Assembly (NCBI RefSeq): GCF_014269205.2
Contig: NZ_JABWRY020000002.1
Coordinates: 27,501 to 91,500, forward strand
Direction of reading: 5' to 3'
From: Pseudomonas kermanshahensis
GTDB taxonomy: Bacteria > Pseudomonadota > Gammaproteobacteria > Pseudomonadales > Pseudomonadaceae
Length of the DNA stretch: 64,000 nt
Below the pieces are notes generated by a model that was not told the origin of the DNA, did not search any database, and worked only from the letters and a program-made list of their open reading frames with translations. The translations under genes were made by a program, and so were the position numbers. Shown here in pieces: positions 16,891 through 25,165 of the stretch. Positions within the stretch are counted from its first letter, which is position 1; every line of letters begins with the position of its first letter.

Positions 16891-17913
16891 ATGCCCCCAA
16901 TTCCCCGCTTCGTCCAGCGCGTCATCGAACTGCTTAAACGCTACCCCGGCATCATTGCGCTTGGGGGTTTCCTCTCTGGCATCGGCAGCTTCATCCTGGT
17001 CGACCGCCAGGCCGGCCTGGCCAGCTGGGTAGCCGTCCTGATGCTGGTCAGTTGGGTCTGGCTGATGCTGGAAAACACCCTTACCGGCCTGTTCGCCCGC
17101 ACCTTCAACCGCGAAATCCCGCAGCCCTTGCTGCGCTACGCGACGCAGATGATCCACCAGGAAACCCTGTTCTTCGTCCTGCCGTTCTTCTTCATCACCA
17201 CCACCTGGAACAGCGGCCAGCTGGTGTTTACCGGCTTGCTGGGCGCTGCCGGGCTGATTTCGATCGTCGACCCGCTGTACTACAAGTGGCTGGCCCCACG
17301 GCGCTGGCTGTTCCTCGCGCTGCACACCCTGACGTTGTTCGCAGCATTGCTGACCGCGCTGCCAATCATTTTGCACCTGACCACCGCCCAGAGCTTCAAG
17401 CTGGCGTTGATCATCGCCATGGCCCTGTCCTTCCCAAGCCTGGCCAGCAGCTTCCCGGTGAATACCTGGCGGCGCGGCGTGGCCCTGGTGCTGGTGACGC
17501 TGTCGGTCGGGGCCGGAGGCTGGTTGCTCCGCTCCTGGGTACCACCGGCGACGCTGTGGATGACCGAAGTGGCCGTCAGTACCGAAGTGCTCAACCGCCA
17601 GCCCGGCGAGTCGCTGGACGAGATCGCTGCCAGCCGCATCAAGAGCAGCGGGTTGTATGCGTACACCTCGATCAATGCACCACGAGGCCTGAACGAGCGG
17701 ATCTATCACGTGTGGCAAAAGGACGGCACGGAAGTCGACCGTATTGCCCTGGACATCCACGGTGGGCGCAAGGAAGGCTACCGCGCCTGGACCCACAAGC
17801 AGAACTTCCCGCCTAACCCGGTGGGCAAATGGCAGGTGAGGGTGCTGACCGAAGACGGGCAGGTGATTGGTGTGCTGCGCTTCAAGGTGGTCGACGACGC
17901 TGCGGCGAAGTGA
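16891..17913 (+). CDS. DUF5924 membrane protein with C-terminal DUF2914 domain
   Basis: 340 residues from the ATG at 16891; the in-frame sequence upstream is REP DNA and not coding. Residues 1-220 contain about seven hydrophobic segments (including IIALGGFLSGIGSFILV, LFFVLPFFFITTTW, LFLALHTLTLFAALLTALPIIL). Residues about 230-335 form a soluble beta-rich domain ending in KWQVRVLTEDGQVIGVLRFKV, the DUF2914 pattern, probably periplasmic. Function unknown. Confidence 0.75.
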   Translation: MPPIPRFVQRVIELLKRYPGIIALGGFLSGIGSFILVDRQAGLASWVAVLMLVSWVWLMLENTLTGLFARTFNREIPQPLLRYATQMIHQETLFFVLPFFFITTTWNSGQLVFTGLLGAAGLISIVDPLYYKWLAPRRWLFLALHTLTLFAALLTALPIILHLTTAQSFKLALIIAMALSFPSLASSFPVNTWRRGVALVLVTLSVGAGGWLLRSWVPPATLWMTEVAVSTEVLNRQPGESLDEIAASRIKSSGLYAYTSINAPRGLNERIYHVWQKDGTEVDRIALDIHGGRKEGYRAWTHKQNFPPNPVGKWQVRVLTEDGQVIGVLRFKVVDDAAAK

Positions 17914-17917
17914 TGGT

Positions 17918-17966
17918 TGGGGCTTGCCGGGGCGCTAAACCGCTGCGATGGGCCGCAAAGCGGCCC
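17918..17966. repeat. REP-related element, type C
   Basis: GGGCTTGCCGGGGCGC followed by GCGATGGGCCGCAAAGCGGCCCC, whose second part is a GGGCCGC-AAA-GCGGCCC hairpin (17950-17966). The same layout recurs at 47182-47222 and in modified form at 22969-23013. It may also act as terminator for the preceding gene, although no T run follows. Confidence 0.65.
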
Positions 17967-18056
17967 CCAGCGCCCACACTCAGCACATAATCAACAAACC
18001 AGCCCATGCCCTCTGCGCTATGATCAGCCCCTAAGCCTTAGCGCCGAGTCAGTTGC

Positions 18057-19193
18057 ATGGAGCCTATGACCACCCCCCCCAGCGCCACCCTGGACACCAA
18101 CCAGCACCCCGCCTGCCTGCGCATTACCGGTGATTGGACCCTGGCCCACTACGCCAGCCTCAAGCGCGAAAGCGACCAATTGCGCACGCAATGCAGCAGC
18201 GACACCGTTGCCGACCTCAGCCAACTGGGCCGCCTCGACACCGCCGGCGCCTCGCTGCTGGCCGAACTGCTCGGTTCCGAGCGCCTGTCCCATTGCACCG
18301 ACAGCCTGCCCGACGCCAGCCGCGCCCTGCTCAAGAACGTCTACTGCTCCGTCCAGGACTACTGCATCCCGGTCAAGGAAGCAGAACGCCCGGTGCTGCT
18401 GTTGCTGCTGGAGCGCATCGGCCGTGCCGTCAATACCCTTTGGCAAGACACCCGGCAATTGCTCGGCTTCGTCGGCCTGATTCTGGAAACCCTGCTGCGA
18501 AGGGCCTTCCAGCCGCACCGCTGGCGGCTTACCCCGGTGGTCGCTCACATTGAGCAGACCGGCCTGGACGCCGCCCCCATCGTGGCCTTGCTGACCTTCC
18601 TGGTAGGCGCGGTGGTGGCGTTTCTCGGCGCCACGGTGCTGGCTGCCTTTGGCGCGACCATCTTTACCGTCGACCTGGTGGCGTTCTCGTTTCTGCGTGA
18701 ATTCGCCGTGCTGTTGACCGCAATCCTCATGGCCGGCCGCACGGCCAGTGCCTTCACCGCGCAGATCGGCTCGATGAAGGCCAACGAAGAAATCGACGCC
18801 ATCCGCACCCTGGGCCTGAACCCGATGGAGTTGCTGGTCGTGCCCCGGGTGTTGGCCCTGCTGATCTCGTTGCCGCTGCTGACCTTCCTCGCGATGATCT
18901 GTGGCATCGTCGGCGGCGCGGTGGTCTGCGCGCTGTCGCTGGACATCTCACCGGCCATGTTCCTGTCGCTGCTGCAAACCGACATCGGTGTGCAGCACTT
19001 CCTCGTCGGCCTGGCCAAGGCGCCGTTTTTCGCCTTCCTGATCGCTGCCATCGGCTGCCTTGAAGGCTTCAAGGTCAGTGGCAGTGCAGAATCCGTAGGG
19101 GCACACACCACCTCGGCAGTGGTGCAGTCGATTTTCGTGGTCATCGTGCTGGACGCGGTGGCGGCACTGTTCTTCATGGAGATGGGCTGGTGA
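18057..19193 (+). CDS. MlaE-type lipid ABC transporter permease with N-terminal STAS domain
   Basis: 378 residues. Residues 1-95 form a STAS-like domain (CLRITGDWTLAHYASLK..., VADLSQLGRLDTAGASLLAELL). Residues 130-378 form the MlaE/YrbE permease: GLDAAPIVALLTFLVGAVVAFLG, AILMAGRTASAFTAQIGSMKANEEIDAIRTLGLNPMELLVVPR (the permease coupling motif), and SVGAHTTSAVVQSIFVVIVLDAVAALFF. Canonical Mla systems keep the STAS protein (MlaB) separate; here it is fused. First gene of a four-gene operon. A second ATG at 18066 is a possible start. Confidence 0.9.
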   Translation: MEPMTTPPSATLDTNQHPACLRITGDWTLAHYASLKRESDQLRTQCSSDTVADLSQLGRLDTAGASLLAELLGSERLSHCTDSLPDASRALLKNVYCSVQDYCIPVKEAERPVLLLLLERIGRAVNTLWQDTRQLLGFVGLILETLLRRAFQPHRWRLTPVVAHIEQTGLDAAPIVALLTFLVGAVVAFLGATVLAAFGATIFTVDLVAFSFLREFAVLLTAILMAGRTASAFTAQIGSMKANEEIDAIRTLGLNPMELLVVPRVLALLISLPLLTFLAMICGIVGGAVVCALSLDISPAMFLSLLQTDIGVQHFLVGLAKAPFFAFLIAAIGCLEGFKVSGSAESVGAHTTSAVVQSIFVVIVLDAVAALFFMEMGW

Positions 19194-19981
19194 GCGGGCG
19201 CGAAACAGTCATCGAGGCCCGGGGCATCTGTAACCGCTTCGGCAGCCAGAGCGTGCATGAAAACCTCGACCTGGACCTGTACCGGGGCGAGATCCTGGCC
19301 GTGGTCGGCGGCTCGGGTAGCGGCAAATCGGTGCTGCTGCGCAGCATCATTGGCCTGCGCCGGCCCAACGAAGGGCAGATCAAGGTATTCGGCCAAGACC
19401 TGGCCGAGCTGCGCGAAGAGCAGCGTTCGTTGGTCGAGCGGCGCTTCGGCGTGCTGTTCCAGAAGGGTGCGCTGTTCTCGTCGCTGACCATCACCGAAAA
19501 CGTCGCCTTGCCGCTGATCGAGCATGCTGGCTTGTCCCGCGCGGATGCCGAGCACCTGGCCGGGGTCAAGCTGGCCCTGGCCGGGCTGCCGATTTCGGCC
19601 GCCGACAAATACCCGGCCTCGCTGTCCGGCGGCATGATCAAGCGCGCGGCGCTGGCACGCGCCTTGGCCCTGGACCCGGACATCCTGTTCCTCGATGAAC
19701 CCACCGCGGGCCTCGACCCGATCGGCGCCGCCGCGTTCGACCAGTTGATCCTGACCCTGCGCGACGCACTGGGCCTCTCGGTGTTCCTCATCACCCACGA
19801 CCTGGACACCCTCTACACCATCACCGACCGCATCGCGGTGCTGTCGCAGAAGAAGGTGCTGGTGGCCGGCCCCCTGGCCGAGGTCGAGCAAGCCAACGAC
19901 CCCTGGATTCAAGAATACTTTCACGGCCCCCGCGGGCGTGCAGCCGAACAGGCCGCCGCCCGCCCGAGGCAGGAGCGCTGA
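19190..19981 (+). CDS. MlaF-type lipid ABC transporter ATPase
   Basis: 263 residues. Walker A GGSGSGKS (about residues 40-47), LSGGMIKRAALARAL as signature, Walker B DILFLDEPTAGLDP, and the switch region LITHDLDTLYT. This SGGM signature and the overall length are typical of MlaF. The GTG start overlaps the permease stop (GTGA), so translation is coupled. It powers lipid transfer across the periplasm together with the permease and the MCE protein. Confidence 0.93.
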   Translation: MSGRETVIEARGICNRFGSQSVHENLDLDLYRGEILAVVGGSGSGKSVLLRSIIGLRRPNEGQIKVFGQDLAELREEQRSLVERRFGVLFQKGALFSSLTITENVALPLIEHAGLSRADAEHLAGVKLALAGLPISAADKYPASLSGGMIKRAALARALALDPDILFLDEPTAGLDPIGAAAFDQLILTLRDALGLSVFLITHDLDTLYTITDRIAVLSQKKVLVAGPLAEVEQANDPWIQEYFHGPRGRAAEQAAARPRQER

Positions 19982-19984
19982 ACG

Positions 19985-20923
19985 ATGGAAACCCGAGCAC
20001 ATCATGTCCTCATTGGCCTGGTCACCGTCCTGGTGGTGGCCGGTGCCATGCTGTTCGGCCTGTGGCTGACCAAGTCCAGTGTCGACGATGCCTTCAAGGA
20101 TTACGAAGTGGTGTTCAACGAAGCCGTCTCGGGCCTGTCCCGGGGTAGCCCGGTGCAGTACAACGGCATCAAGGTCGGCGACGTGTCGACCCTGCGCCTC
20201 GACCCCAAAGACCCGCGCCGCGTGCTCGCCCGCGTACGGCTGAGCGGCGATACACCGGTCAAGGAAGACACCCAGGCCAAGCTGACCCTGGCCGGGGTCA
20301 CCGGCAACTCGTTCATCCAGCTCAGCGGCGGCACGCCCCACAGCCCGGAGCTCAAGGGCAAGGACGGCAAGTTGCCCGTGATCATCGCGTCGCCTTCGCC
20401 GATCTCACGCCTGCTCAACGACAGCAGCGACCTGGTGACCAACATCAACCTGCTGCTGCACAACGCCAACCAGATGTTCTCTGACGACAACATTGGCCAC
20501 CTCAGCAGCACCCTGGCCAACCTCGACAAGACCACCAGTGCCTTCGCCGGCCAGAACGGCGGCATTGCCCAGGCCATCGAACAACTGGTGCAGGTTGGCA
20601 AACAGGCAAGCGCCACCCTGGCCGAAACCCAGGCACTGATGCGCAACGCCAACGGCCTGCTCGGCAGCGAAGGCAAGCAAGCCATCGGCAATGCCGGGCA
20701 GGCCATGCAGTCGCTGGCCGACAGCACGGCAACCATCAACCAGTTGCTCAAGAACAACAGTGAGGCCATTGGCGACGGTGCCCAGGGCCTGAACCAGCTA
20801 ACCCCCGCAATCCGCGAGCTGCGCGAGACCCTCAACGCACTGAAGGGCATTTCCCGGCAACTGGAGGCCGACCCAAGCGGCTACCTGCTCGGCCGCGACA
20901 ACAACAAGGAGTTCCAGCCATGA
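19985..20923 (+). CDS. MlaD-like MCE domain protein
   Basis: 312 residues. One N-terminal membrane helix (LIGLVTVLVVAGAMLFGLWL), one MCE domain (about 38-118: YEVVFNEAVSGLSRGSPVQYNGIKVG, ...LAGVTGNSFIQLSGG), then about 170 residues of long helix rich in Asn, Gln and Ala. This tail is longer than in E. coli MlaD and resembles the needle-forming helices of PqiB/YebT-type proteins. It is the periplasmic lipid-binding ring of this transporter. It starts 3 bp after the ATPase gene. Confidence 0.9.
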   Translation: METRAHHVLIGLVTVLVVAGAMLFGLWLTKSSVDDAFKDYEVVFNEAVSGLSRGSPVQYNGIKVGDVSTLRLDPKDPRRVLARVRLSGDTPVKEDTQAKLTLAGVTGNSFIQLSGGTPHSPELKGKDGKLPVIIASPSPISRLLNDSSDLVTNINLLLHNANQMFSDDNIGHLSSTLANLDKTTSAFAGQNGGIAQAIEQLVQVGKQASATLAETQALMRNANGLLGSEGKQAIGNAGQAMQSLADSTATINQLLKNNSEAIGDGAQGLNQLTPAIRELRETLNALKGISRQLEADPSGYLLGRDNNKEFQP

Positions 20924-21543
20924 AACCTTCGCTGCGCCTTTTGGCCCTGGCGGCCGCGATGAGCCTGGCCAGTGCCTGCTCGATCCTGCCGCCAAGCGAA
21001 CCTGTGGACCTCTATCGCCTGCCCGTGAACCAGCCAAGCCGCGTTGCCACACCGCTGGACTGGTCGCTGCGGCTGAACAAACCGCTGGCCAGCGAAGTGC
21101 TGGCCGGCCCACGGATCACGGTGATTCCACAAGGGGACGTGGTCAGCAGCTACAAGGGCGCACGCTGGAGCGACGCTGTGCCGGTACTGTTACGCAACCG
21201 CCTGCTCGACGGGTTCCAGCGTGACGGCCAGGTGCAGCGCCTGAGCGCCGACGACAGCAACCTGCAGGCGGACTACGAGCTGGCCGGCGAACTGCAGGCG
21301 TTTCAAAGCGAGTACCGCCCGGACGGGGCAGTGGAGGTGGTGATTCGTTACGATGCGCGGCTGGTCCAGGGCCGTAGCCAGCGCATCCTGGCCAGCAAAC
21401 GGTTCGAAATCCGCCGGCCGTTGGCCGACAAGCAGGTCGCGGCTGTCGTCGCAGGCTTCGGTGCGGCCAGCGACCAGCTGGCAGGGCAGGTGGTGGCCTG
21501 GACAGTCGCCCAGGCCGCGCAGGCTCAGCCGAAGAACCAGTAG
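20920..21543 (+). CDS. ABC-type transport auxiliary lipoprotein (PqiC-like)
   Basis: 207 residues with a lipoprotein signal: LRLLALAAAMSLASAC (Cys near residue 21), then SILPPSEPVDLYRLP. The rest matches the ABC transport auxiliary family (AGPRITVIPQGDVVSSYKGARWSDAVPVLLRNRLLDGFQ). It presumably sits in the outer membrane and docks the MCE assembly, as PqiC does. ATGA overlap with the MCE gene. Its last 19 bases overlap the end of the convergent gene. Confidence 0.88.
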   Translation: MKPSLRLLALAAAMSLASACSILPPSEPVDLYRLPVNQPSRVATPLDWSLRLNKPLASEVLAGPRITVIPQGDVVSSYKGARWSDAVPVLLRNRLLDGFQRDGQVQRLSADDSNLQADYELAGELQAFQSEYRPDGAVEVVIRYDARLVQGRSQRILASKRFEIRRPLADKQVAAVVAGFGAASDQLAGQVVAWTVAQAAQAQPKNQ

Positions 21544-22754
21544 CAGACGAAGATCGCCGCGACCACCCCGGAGAACTCCGCCAGCAGTGCGCAACCGACC
21601 GCGTGGCGCACCCGCTGGATGCCCACCGCACCGAAGTACACCGCCAGCACATAGAACGTGGTCTCGGTACTGCCCTGGATGGTCGCTGCGACCAGCGCCG
21701 GGAAGCTGTCCACGCCTTGCGTCTGCATGGTCTCGATCAACATCGCCCGCGCGGCACTGCCGGAGAACGGCTTGACCAGCGCGGTGGGCAGGCCTTCGAC
21801 GAAGCGTGTATCCAGGCCCATCCAGTTCACCGCATGGCGAATGCCATCCAGCGCCAGCTCCAGGGCGCCCGAGGCGCGCAGCACACCCACCGCCACCAGC
21901 ATGGCCACAAGGTAAGGCAGCAGGTTCTTGGCCACATCGAAGCCTTCCTTGGCCCCTTCGACAAAGGCTTCGTATACCTTGACCCGCTTCAGCGCGCCGA
22001 TTACCAGAAACAGCATGATCACGCCAAACAGCGTGAGGTTGCCCAGGATCGACGACAGGCTCGACAGCGCGGCCGCCGACAACGTGCCGAGAAAGGCCAT
22101 GAAGCAGCCCAACAGCAGCGCACCGGGGATCAGATACGCCAGTACCACCGGGTCCCACAAACGCAGGCGCTGCATGACGGCCACCGACAGCAGGCCGACC
22201 AGGGTCGACACGCTGGTGGCCAGCAGGATCGGCAGGAACACCATCGTCGGGTCGGCCGCGCCTTGTTGCGCGCGGTACATGAAGATGGTCACCGGCAACA
22301 GGGTCAGCGACGAGGCATTAAGCACCAGGAACAGGATCTGCGCGTTGCTCGCGGTGGTGCTGCTGGGGTTCAGCTCCTGCAGCGCCCGCATGGCCTTCAG
22401 GCCGATCGGCGTGGCCGCGTTGTCCAGGCCCAGGCCATTGGCGGCAAAGTTCATGGTGATCAGGCCCAGGGCAGGGTGGCCCTTGGGTACCTCTGGCATC
22501 AGCCTGGCGAACAGCGGGCCAAGCACCTTGGCCAGCCATTCGACGATGCCGGCCTTCTCGGCGATTTTCAGAAAGCCCAGCCACAGGGTCAGGGTGCCGA
22601 ACAGCAGGACCATCACCTCCACCGACAGCTTGGCCATGGCAAAGATGCTCTCGACCATCGCCGCGAAGATGCCGGCGTTACCGCCGATCAGCCATTGGGC
22701 CAGGGCGGACACGGCCGCCACCAGGAAAAAGCCGAGCCAAAGGCCGTTGAGCAT
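21525..22754 (-). CDS. SpmA/SpmB-type nucleoside recognition (Gate) membrane protein
   Basis: 409 residues, about ten membrane segments, joining two Gate domains: the N-terminal half is SpmA-like (LSVEVMVLLFGTLTLWLGFLKIAEKAG, MNFAANGLGLDNAATPIGLKAM) and the C-terminal half SpmB-like (FVEGAKEGFDVAKNLLPYLVAML, PFSGSAARAMLIETMQTQGVDSFPALVAATIQGSTETTFYVLAVYFG). In Bacillus these affect spore core dehydration; in non-sporing proteobacteria the role is unknown. Single gene, tail-overlapping the MCE operon by 19 bp, so the two transcripts can interfere. Confidence 0.85.
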   Translation of the reverse strand: MLNGLWLGFFLVAAVSALAQWLIGGNAGIFAAMVESIFAMAKLSVEVMVLLFGTLTLWLGFLKIAEKAGIVEWLAKVLGPLFARLMPEVPKGHPALGLITMNFAANGLGLDNAATPIGLKAMRALQELNPSSTTASNAQILFLVLNASSLTLLPVTIFMYRAQQGAADPTMVFLPILLATSVSTLVGLLSVAVMQRLRLWDPVVLAYLIPGALLLGCFMAFLGTLSAAALSSLSSILGNLTLFGVIMLFLVIGALKRVKVYEAFVEGAKEGFDVAKNLLPYLVAMLVAVGVLRASGALELALDGIRHAVNWMGLDTRFVEGLPTALVKPFSGSAARAMLIETMQTQGVDSFPALVAATIQGSTETTFYVLAVYFGAVGIQRVRHAVGCALLAEFSGVVAAIFVCYWFFG

Positions 22755-22831
22755 CCGTGTATTCCCCCTGAAAAATGCCCGAATGATAGCGTATCGAGCT
22801 GTTCATTAGCGCCAAACGTAGCCCACCCCCC

Positions 22832-22926
22832 TGTAGGAGCAGCCTTGTGCTGCGAAGAGGCCGGGGCAGGCGCTGAGAACAGGACAGTTGTCACCGGCCT
22901 CTTCGCAGCACAAGGCTGCTCCCACA
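22832..22926. repeat. REP pair, type B
   Basis: TGTAGGAGCAGCCTTGTGCTGCGAAGAGGCCGG (22832-22864) and its inverted partner (22894-22926). It has the same flanks as type A but the stem is GCAGC/GCTGC. It lies in the 320-bp gap 22755-23074 between two reverse-strand genes, which also holds the element at 22969 and the gltP terminator. Confidence 0.88.
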
Positions 22927-22968
22927 GTGTCCGCACATGCCCTGTAAATAGGGGCATGACGCGGTCGG

Positions 22969-23013
22969 TGTAGGAGCGGCCTTGCGTCGCGAAAGGGGCG
23001 CAAAGCGCCCCCG
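22969..23013. repeat. REP-related element, type D
   Basis: TGTAGGAGCGGCCTTGCGTCGCGAAAG followed by the hairpin GGGGCGC-AAA-GCGCCCC. It shares the GTAGGAGC head with types A-C and the AAA-loop hairpin with type C. Confidence 0.6.
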
Positions 23014-23030
23014 GCAATCCCACAGGCAAC

Positions 23031-23058
23031 AAAAAGCCCCGACAAGTCGGGGCTTTTT
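23031..23058 (-). terminator. Bidirectional terminator after gltP
   Basis: AAAAAGCCCCGAC-AA-GTCGGGGCTTTTT, 13-bp perfect arms with A and T runs on both sides, 17 bp beyond the gltP stop. Confidence 0.92.
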
Positions 23059-23074
23059 GTTCAACGCTTTAGCT

Positions 23075-24403
23075 TCAGCGTTTGGCGGTCTGGCCAACCA
23101 CTGCAGCTTCCTGCTTGTCGGCCATCAGCGAGGCGTAGTACTGCTCGCCCTTGGCAGCGTCGTACATGCCTTCCCAACGTGCGATAACCAGCGCGGCCAG
23201 GGCATTGCCGACCACGTTCAGTGCGGTACGGGCCATGTCCATGATGCGGTCGACACCGGCGATGAAGGCCAGGCCTTCCAGCGGGATGCCTACGCTGCCC
23301 AGGGTCGCCAGCAGTACCACGAAGGATACGCCCGGTACACCGGCAATGCCTTTGGAGGTGACCATCAGGGTCAGGACCAGCAGCAGCTGCTGGCTCCACG
23401 ACAGGTCAATGCCATACAGCTGGGCAATGAAGATTGCCGCAATGCTCTGGTACAGGGTCGAACCATCGAGGTTGAACGAGTAGCCAGTCGGTACCACGAA
23501 CGAGCAGATCGACTTCGGCGCACCGTACTTCTCCATCTTCTCGATCACCCGTGGCAGCACGGTTTCGGAGCTGGAGGTGGAGTAGGCCAGGATCAGCTCA
23601 TCTTTCATGATGCGCATGATCTTGATCACCGAGAAGCCGAACACGCGCGCCACCAGGCCCAGCACCATGAAGGCGAAGAAGGCGATGGCGAAGTACACCA
23701 GCAACACCAGCTTGGCCAGCGGCAGCAGCGAGCTGAAGCCGAAGTTGGCGACGGTCACGGCGATCAGGGCAAATACGCCAATCGGGGCGTAGTTCATGAT
23801 CATGTGGGTGACCTTGAACATGGTCTCCGACACAGCCTGGAAGGTACGCACCAGCGGGTCGCGCAGTTCTGCCTGCAGGCTCGACAGGCCCAGGCCGAAC
23901 ATTACCGAGAAGAAGATGATCGGCAGCATTTCGCCACGCATCAGCGCTGCGAAGATGTTCGACGGGATCAGGTTCAGCAGGGTTTCGATGAACGCGTGCT
24001 CATGCTGCACTTCGGCCGCGGTGGCCTGGTACTTGGAGATGTCCACGGTACCCAGGGTGCTCATGTCGATGCCGGCGCCCGGGTGGAACAGGTTGGCCAA
24101 CACCAGACCGACGACGATGGCGATGGTGGTCACCACTTCGAAGTAGATGATGGTCTTGAGGCCGATGCTGCCCAGTTTCTTCGCGTCGCCAACTCCGGCG
24201 ATGCCCACGATCAGCGACGAAATCACGATCGGGACGACGATCATCTTGATCAGGCGAATGAAGATGTCACCAGCGGGCTGGAGGACGTTGCTGATCCACC
24301 ATGCCTTTTCCGCACTGAAATGATTCAGTAGCGCGCCGATTGCAACGCCCAGGACCAGACCGATAACGATCTGCCAGGCGAGGCTCAGTTTTGCCTTCTT
24401 CAT
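23075..24403 (-). CDS. gltP: Glutamate/aspartate:proton symporter
   Basis: 442 residues of the DAACS family. The start is ATG 24403 (MKKAKLSLAWQIVIGLVLG), which has AAGGGTAAAG upstream; an in-frame ATG 27 bases earlier is unlikely. Family motifs: the serine-rich loop AYSTSSSETVLPRV, SICSFVVPTGYSFNLDGSTLYQ, TSKGIAGVPGVSFVVL (second hairpin) and RIMDMARTALNVVGNALA (substrate-binding helix 8). Single gene with a bidirectional terminator. A sigma-54-like promoter and two TTCGG-N4-CCGAA type sites upstream suggest control by acidic amino acids and nitrogen or carbon status. Confidence 0.93.
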   Translation of the reverse strand: MKKAKLSLAWQIVIGLVLGVAIGALLNHFSAEKAWWISNVLQPAGDIFIRLIKMIVVPIVISSLIVGIAGVGDAKKLGSIGLKTIIYFEVVTTIAIVVGLVLANLFHPGAGIDMSTLGTVDISKYQATAAEVQHEHAFIETLLNLIPSNIFAALMRGEMLPIIFFSVMFGLGLSSLQAELRDPLVRTFQAVSETMFKVTHMIMNYAPIGVFALIAVTVANFGFSSLLPLAKLVLLVYFAIAFFAFMVLGLVARVFGFSVIKIMRIMKDELILAYSTSSSETVLPRVIEKMEKYGAPKSICSFVVPTGYSFNLDGSTLYQSIAAIFIAQLYGIDLSWSQQLLLVLTLMVTSKGIAGVPGVSFVVLLATLGSVGIPLEGLAFIAGVDRIMDMARTALNVVGNALAALVIARWEGMYDAAKGEQYYASLMADKQEAAVVGQTAKR

Positions 24404-24603
24404 GTCTTTACCCTTTGTTCTAGTGGTCATGGGCGTCGAACGAAAACGCGCGTAACAGAGCCGTTGGCAACGTCACGGTGAGCGAAAAAGCTTCCGTCCG
24501 GCGACCTCATGTAAGGACACCGCGAGCGAGCGACAGGGCGCTCGGGCCAGCGAAAAGGCGGCAACTATTGCGATGGGGAAGGGGGAAATCTAATGCCGGA
24601 AAC

Positions 24604-24617
24604 GCATACCCCATGCC
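24604..24617 (-). promoter_or_regulatory. Sigma-54-like promoter of gltP
   Basis: On the reverse strand TCGGCATGGGGTATGC carries GG (24617-24616) and GC (24605-24604) exactly 10 bases apart, in the surroundings GGCATG...ATGC, close to the TGGCACG-N4-TTGC consensus. Transcription would begin near 24592, leaving a leader of about 190 bases. Read by eye only. Confidence 0.45.
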
Positions 24618-24675
24618 GATACTGCATAACGGTTTGCGCTGAAAATGGCATGCCGCAAGTGCTTGATTTATAACG

Positions 24676-24689
24676 TTCGGAAACCCGAA
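24676..24689. promoter_or_regulatory. Perfect TTCGG-N4-CCGAA site upstream of gltP
   Basis: TTCGGAAACCCGAA, perfect 5-bp inverted repeat with a 4-base spacer, 59 bp upstream of the -24 element. It matches the motif remembered for AauR, the NtrC-type activator of acidic amino acid uptake in P. putida. Confidence 0.55.
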
Positions 24690-24752
24690 CAAGACCAAAG
24701 CGCCATTTTTGGGCCGATATGGCAGTGCATAGGGAGGGGGATGAATGGCTTG

Positions 24753-24766
24753 TTCGACAATCCGAA
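24753..24766. promoter_or_regulatory. Second TTCGG-N4-CCGAA-like site upstream of gltP
   Basis: TTCGACAATCCGAA differs by one base from the inverted repeat, 77 bp upstream of the first site. Paired sites at this distance are typical of enhancer-binding activators of sigma-54 promoters. Confidence 0.45.
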
Positions 24767-24906
24767 TGGCCGAAATGACACTTGCGGCAGCGGCATCGAA
24801 CGGAAAAAAATGTGATGTACGGTCGAGACAAAATGTGTCCCGAAGCGAAAAACACGCAAGAAGGGCCATTGGACGATGGCATTGATGAAATGGCTGATGG
24901 CTCCTC

Positions 24907-24958
24907 GGAAGTCAGGTCGGTGCGGTGTCCCCGATGACACCCCCGACCTGAGGCTTCC
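24907..24958. other. Strong nested hairpin of unknown function
   Basis: Outer arms GGAAG (24907-24911) / CTTCC (24954-24958), main arms TCAGGTCGG (24912-24920) / CCGACCTGA (24943-24951), inner arms GGTGTC (24924-24929) / GACACC (24936-24941) with a six-base loop. That is about 20 base pairs in 52 bases, with small bulges. No T run follows on either strand, so it is not a plain terminator. It lies in the 762-bp gap 24404-25165, for which no convincing ORF is seen. Confidence 0.6.
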
Positions 24959-25090
24959 GATTCCGCCTTTCCTGACCCGGCCCAATACTGGAGGCACTCC
25001 CTGTACCCCTAGGCCACTCCGATCTTGCAACAATCAGAACAGCCCGGCCCCATGGTCATGTGCTGCCCCTCCTCGGGGCGGCGCATCATA

Positions 25091-25120
25091 GAAGCCTGAA
25101 CTATAAAAAGGTTCAGCTTC
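25091..25120 (-). other. Imperfect hairpin downstream of the Ivy-like gene
   Basis: GAAG-C-CTGAAC (25091-25101) / GTTCAGCTTC (25111-25120) with one bulged base and an A/T-rich loop, 46 bp beyond the stop of the Ivy-like gene. It may slow or end transcription of that operon. There is no strong T run after the stem. Confidence 0.35.
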
Positions 25121-25165
25121 TATTACGTGACAGTGCGTTACCGTTCATCAGCGCTGGCTAAACGC

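Noticed and set aside
18545..20341. 598-residue open frame antisense to the MCE operon
   Set aside because: Same type of shadow; the forward genes have all expected motifs.
24507..25033. Several 70-120 residue open frames in the gap upstream of gltP
   Set aside because: They overlap the sigma-54-like promoter, the inverted repeats and the hairpin; composition is not protein-like and no ribosome sites fit.
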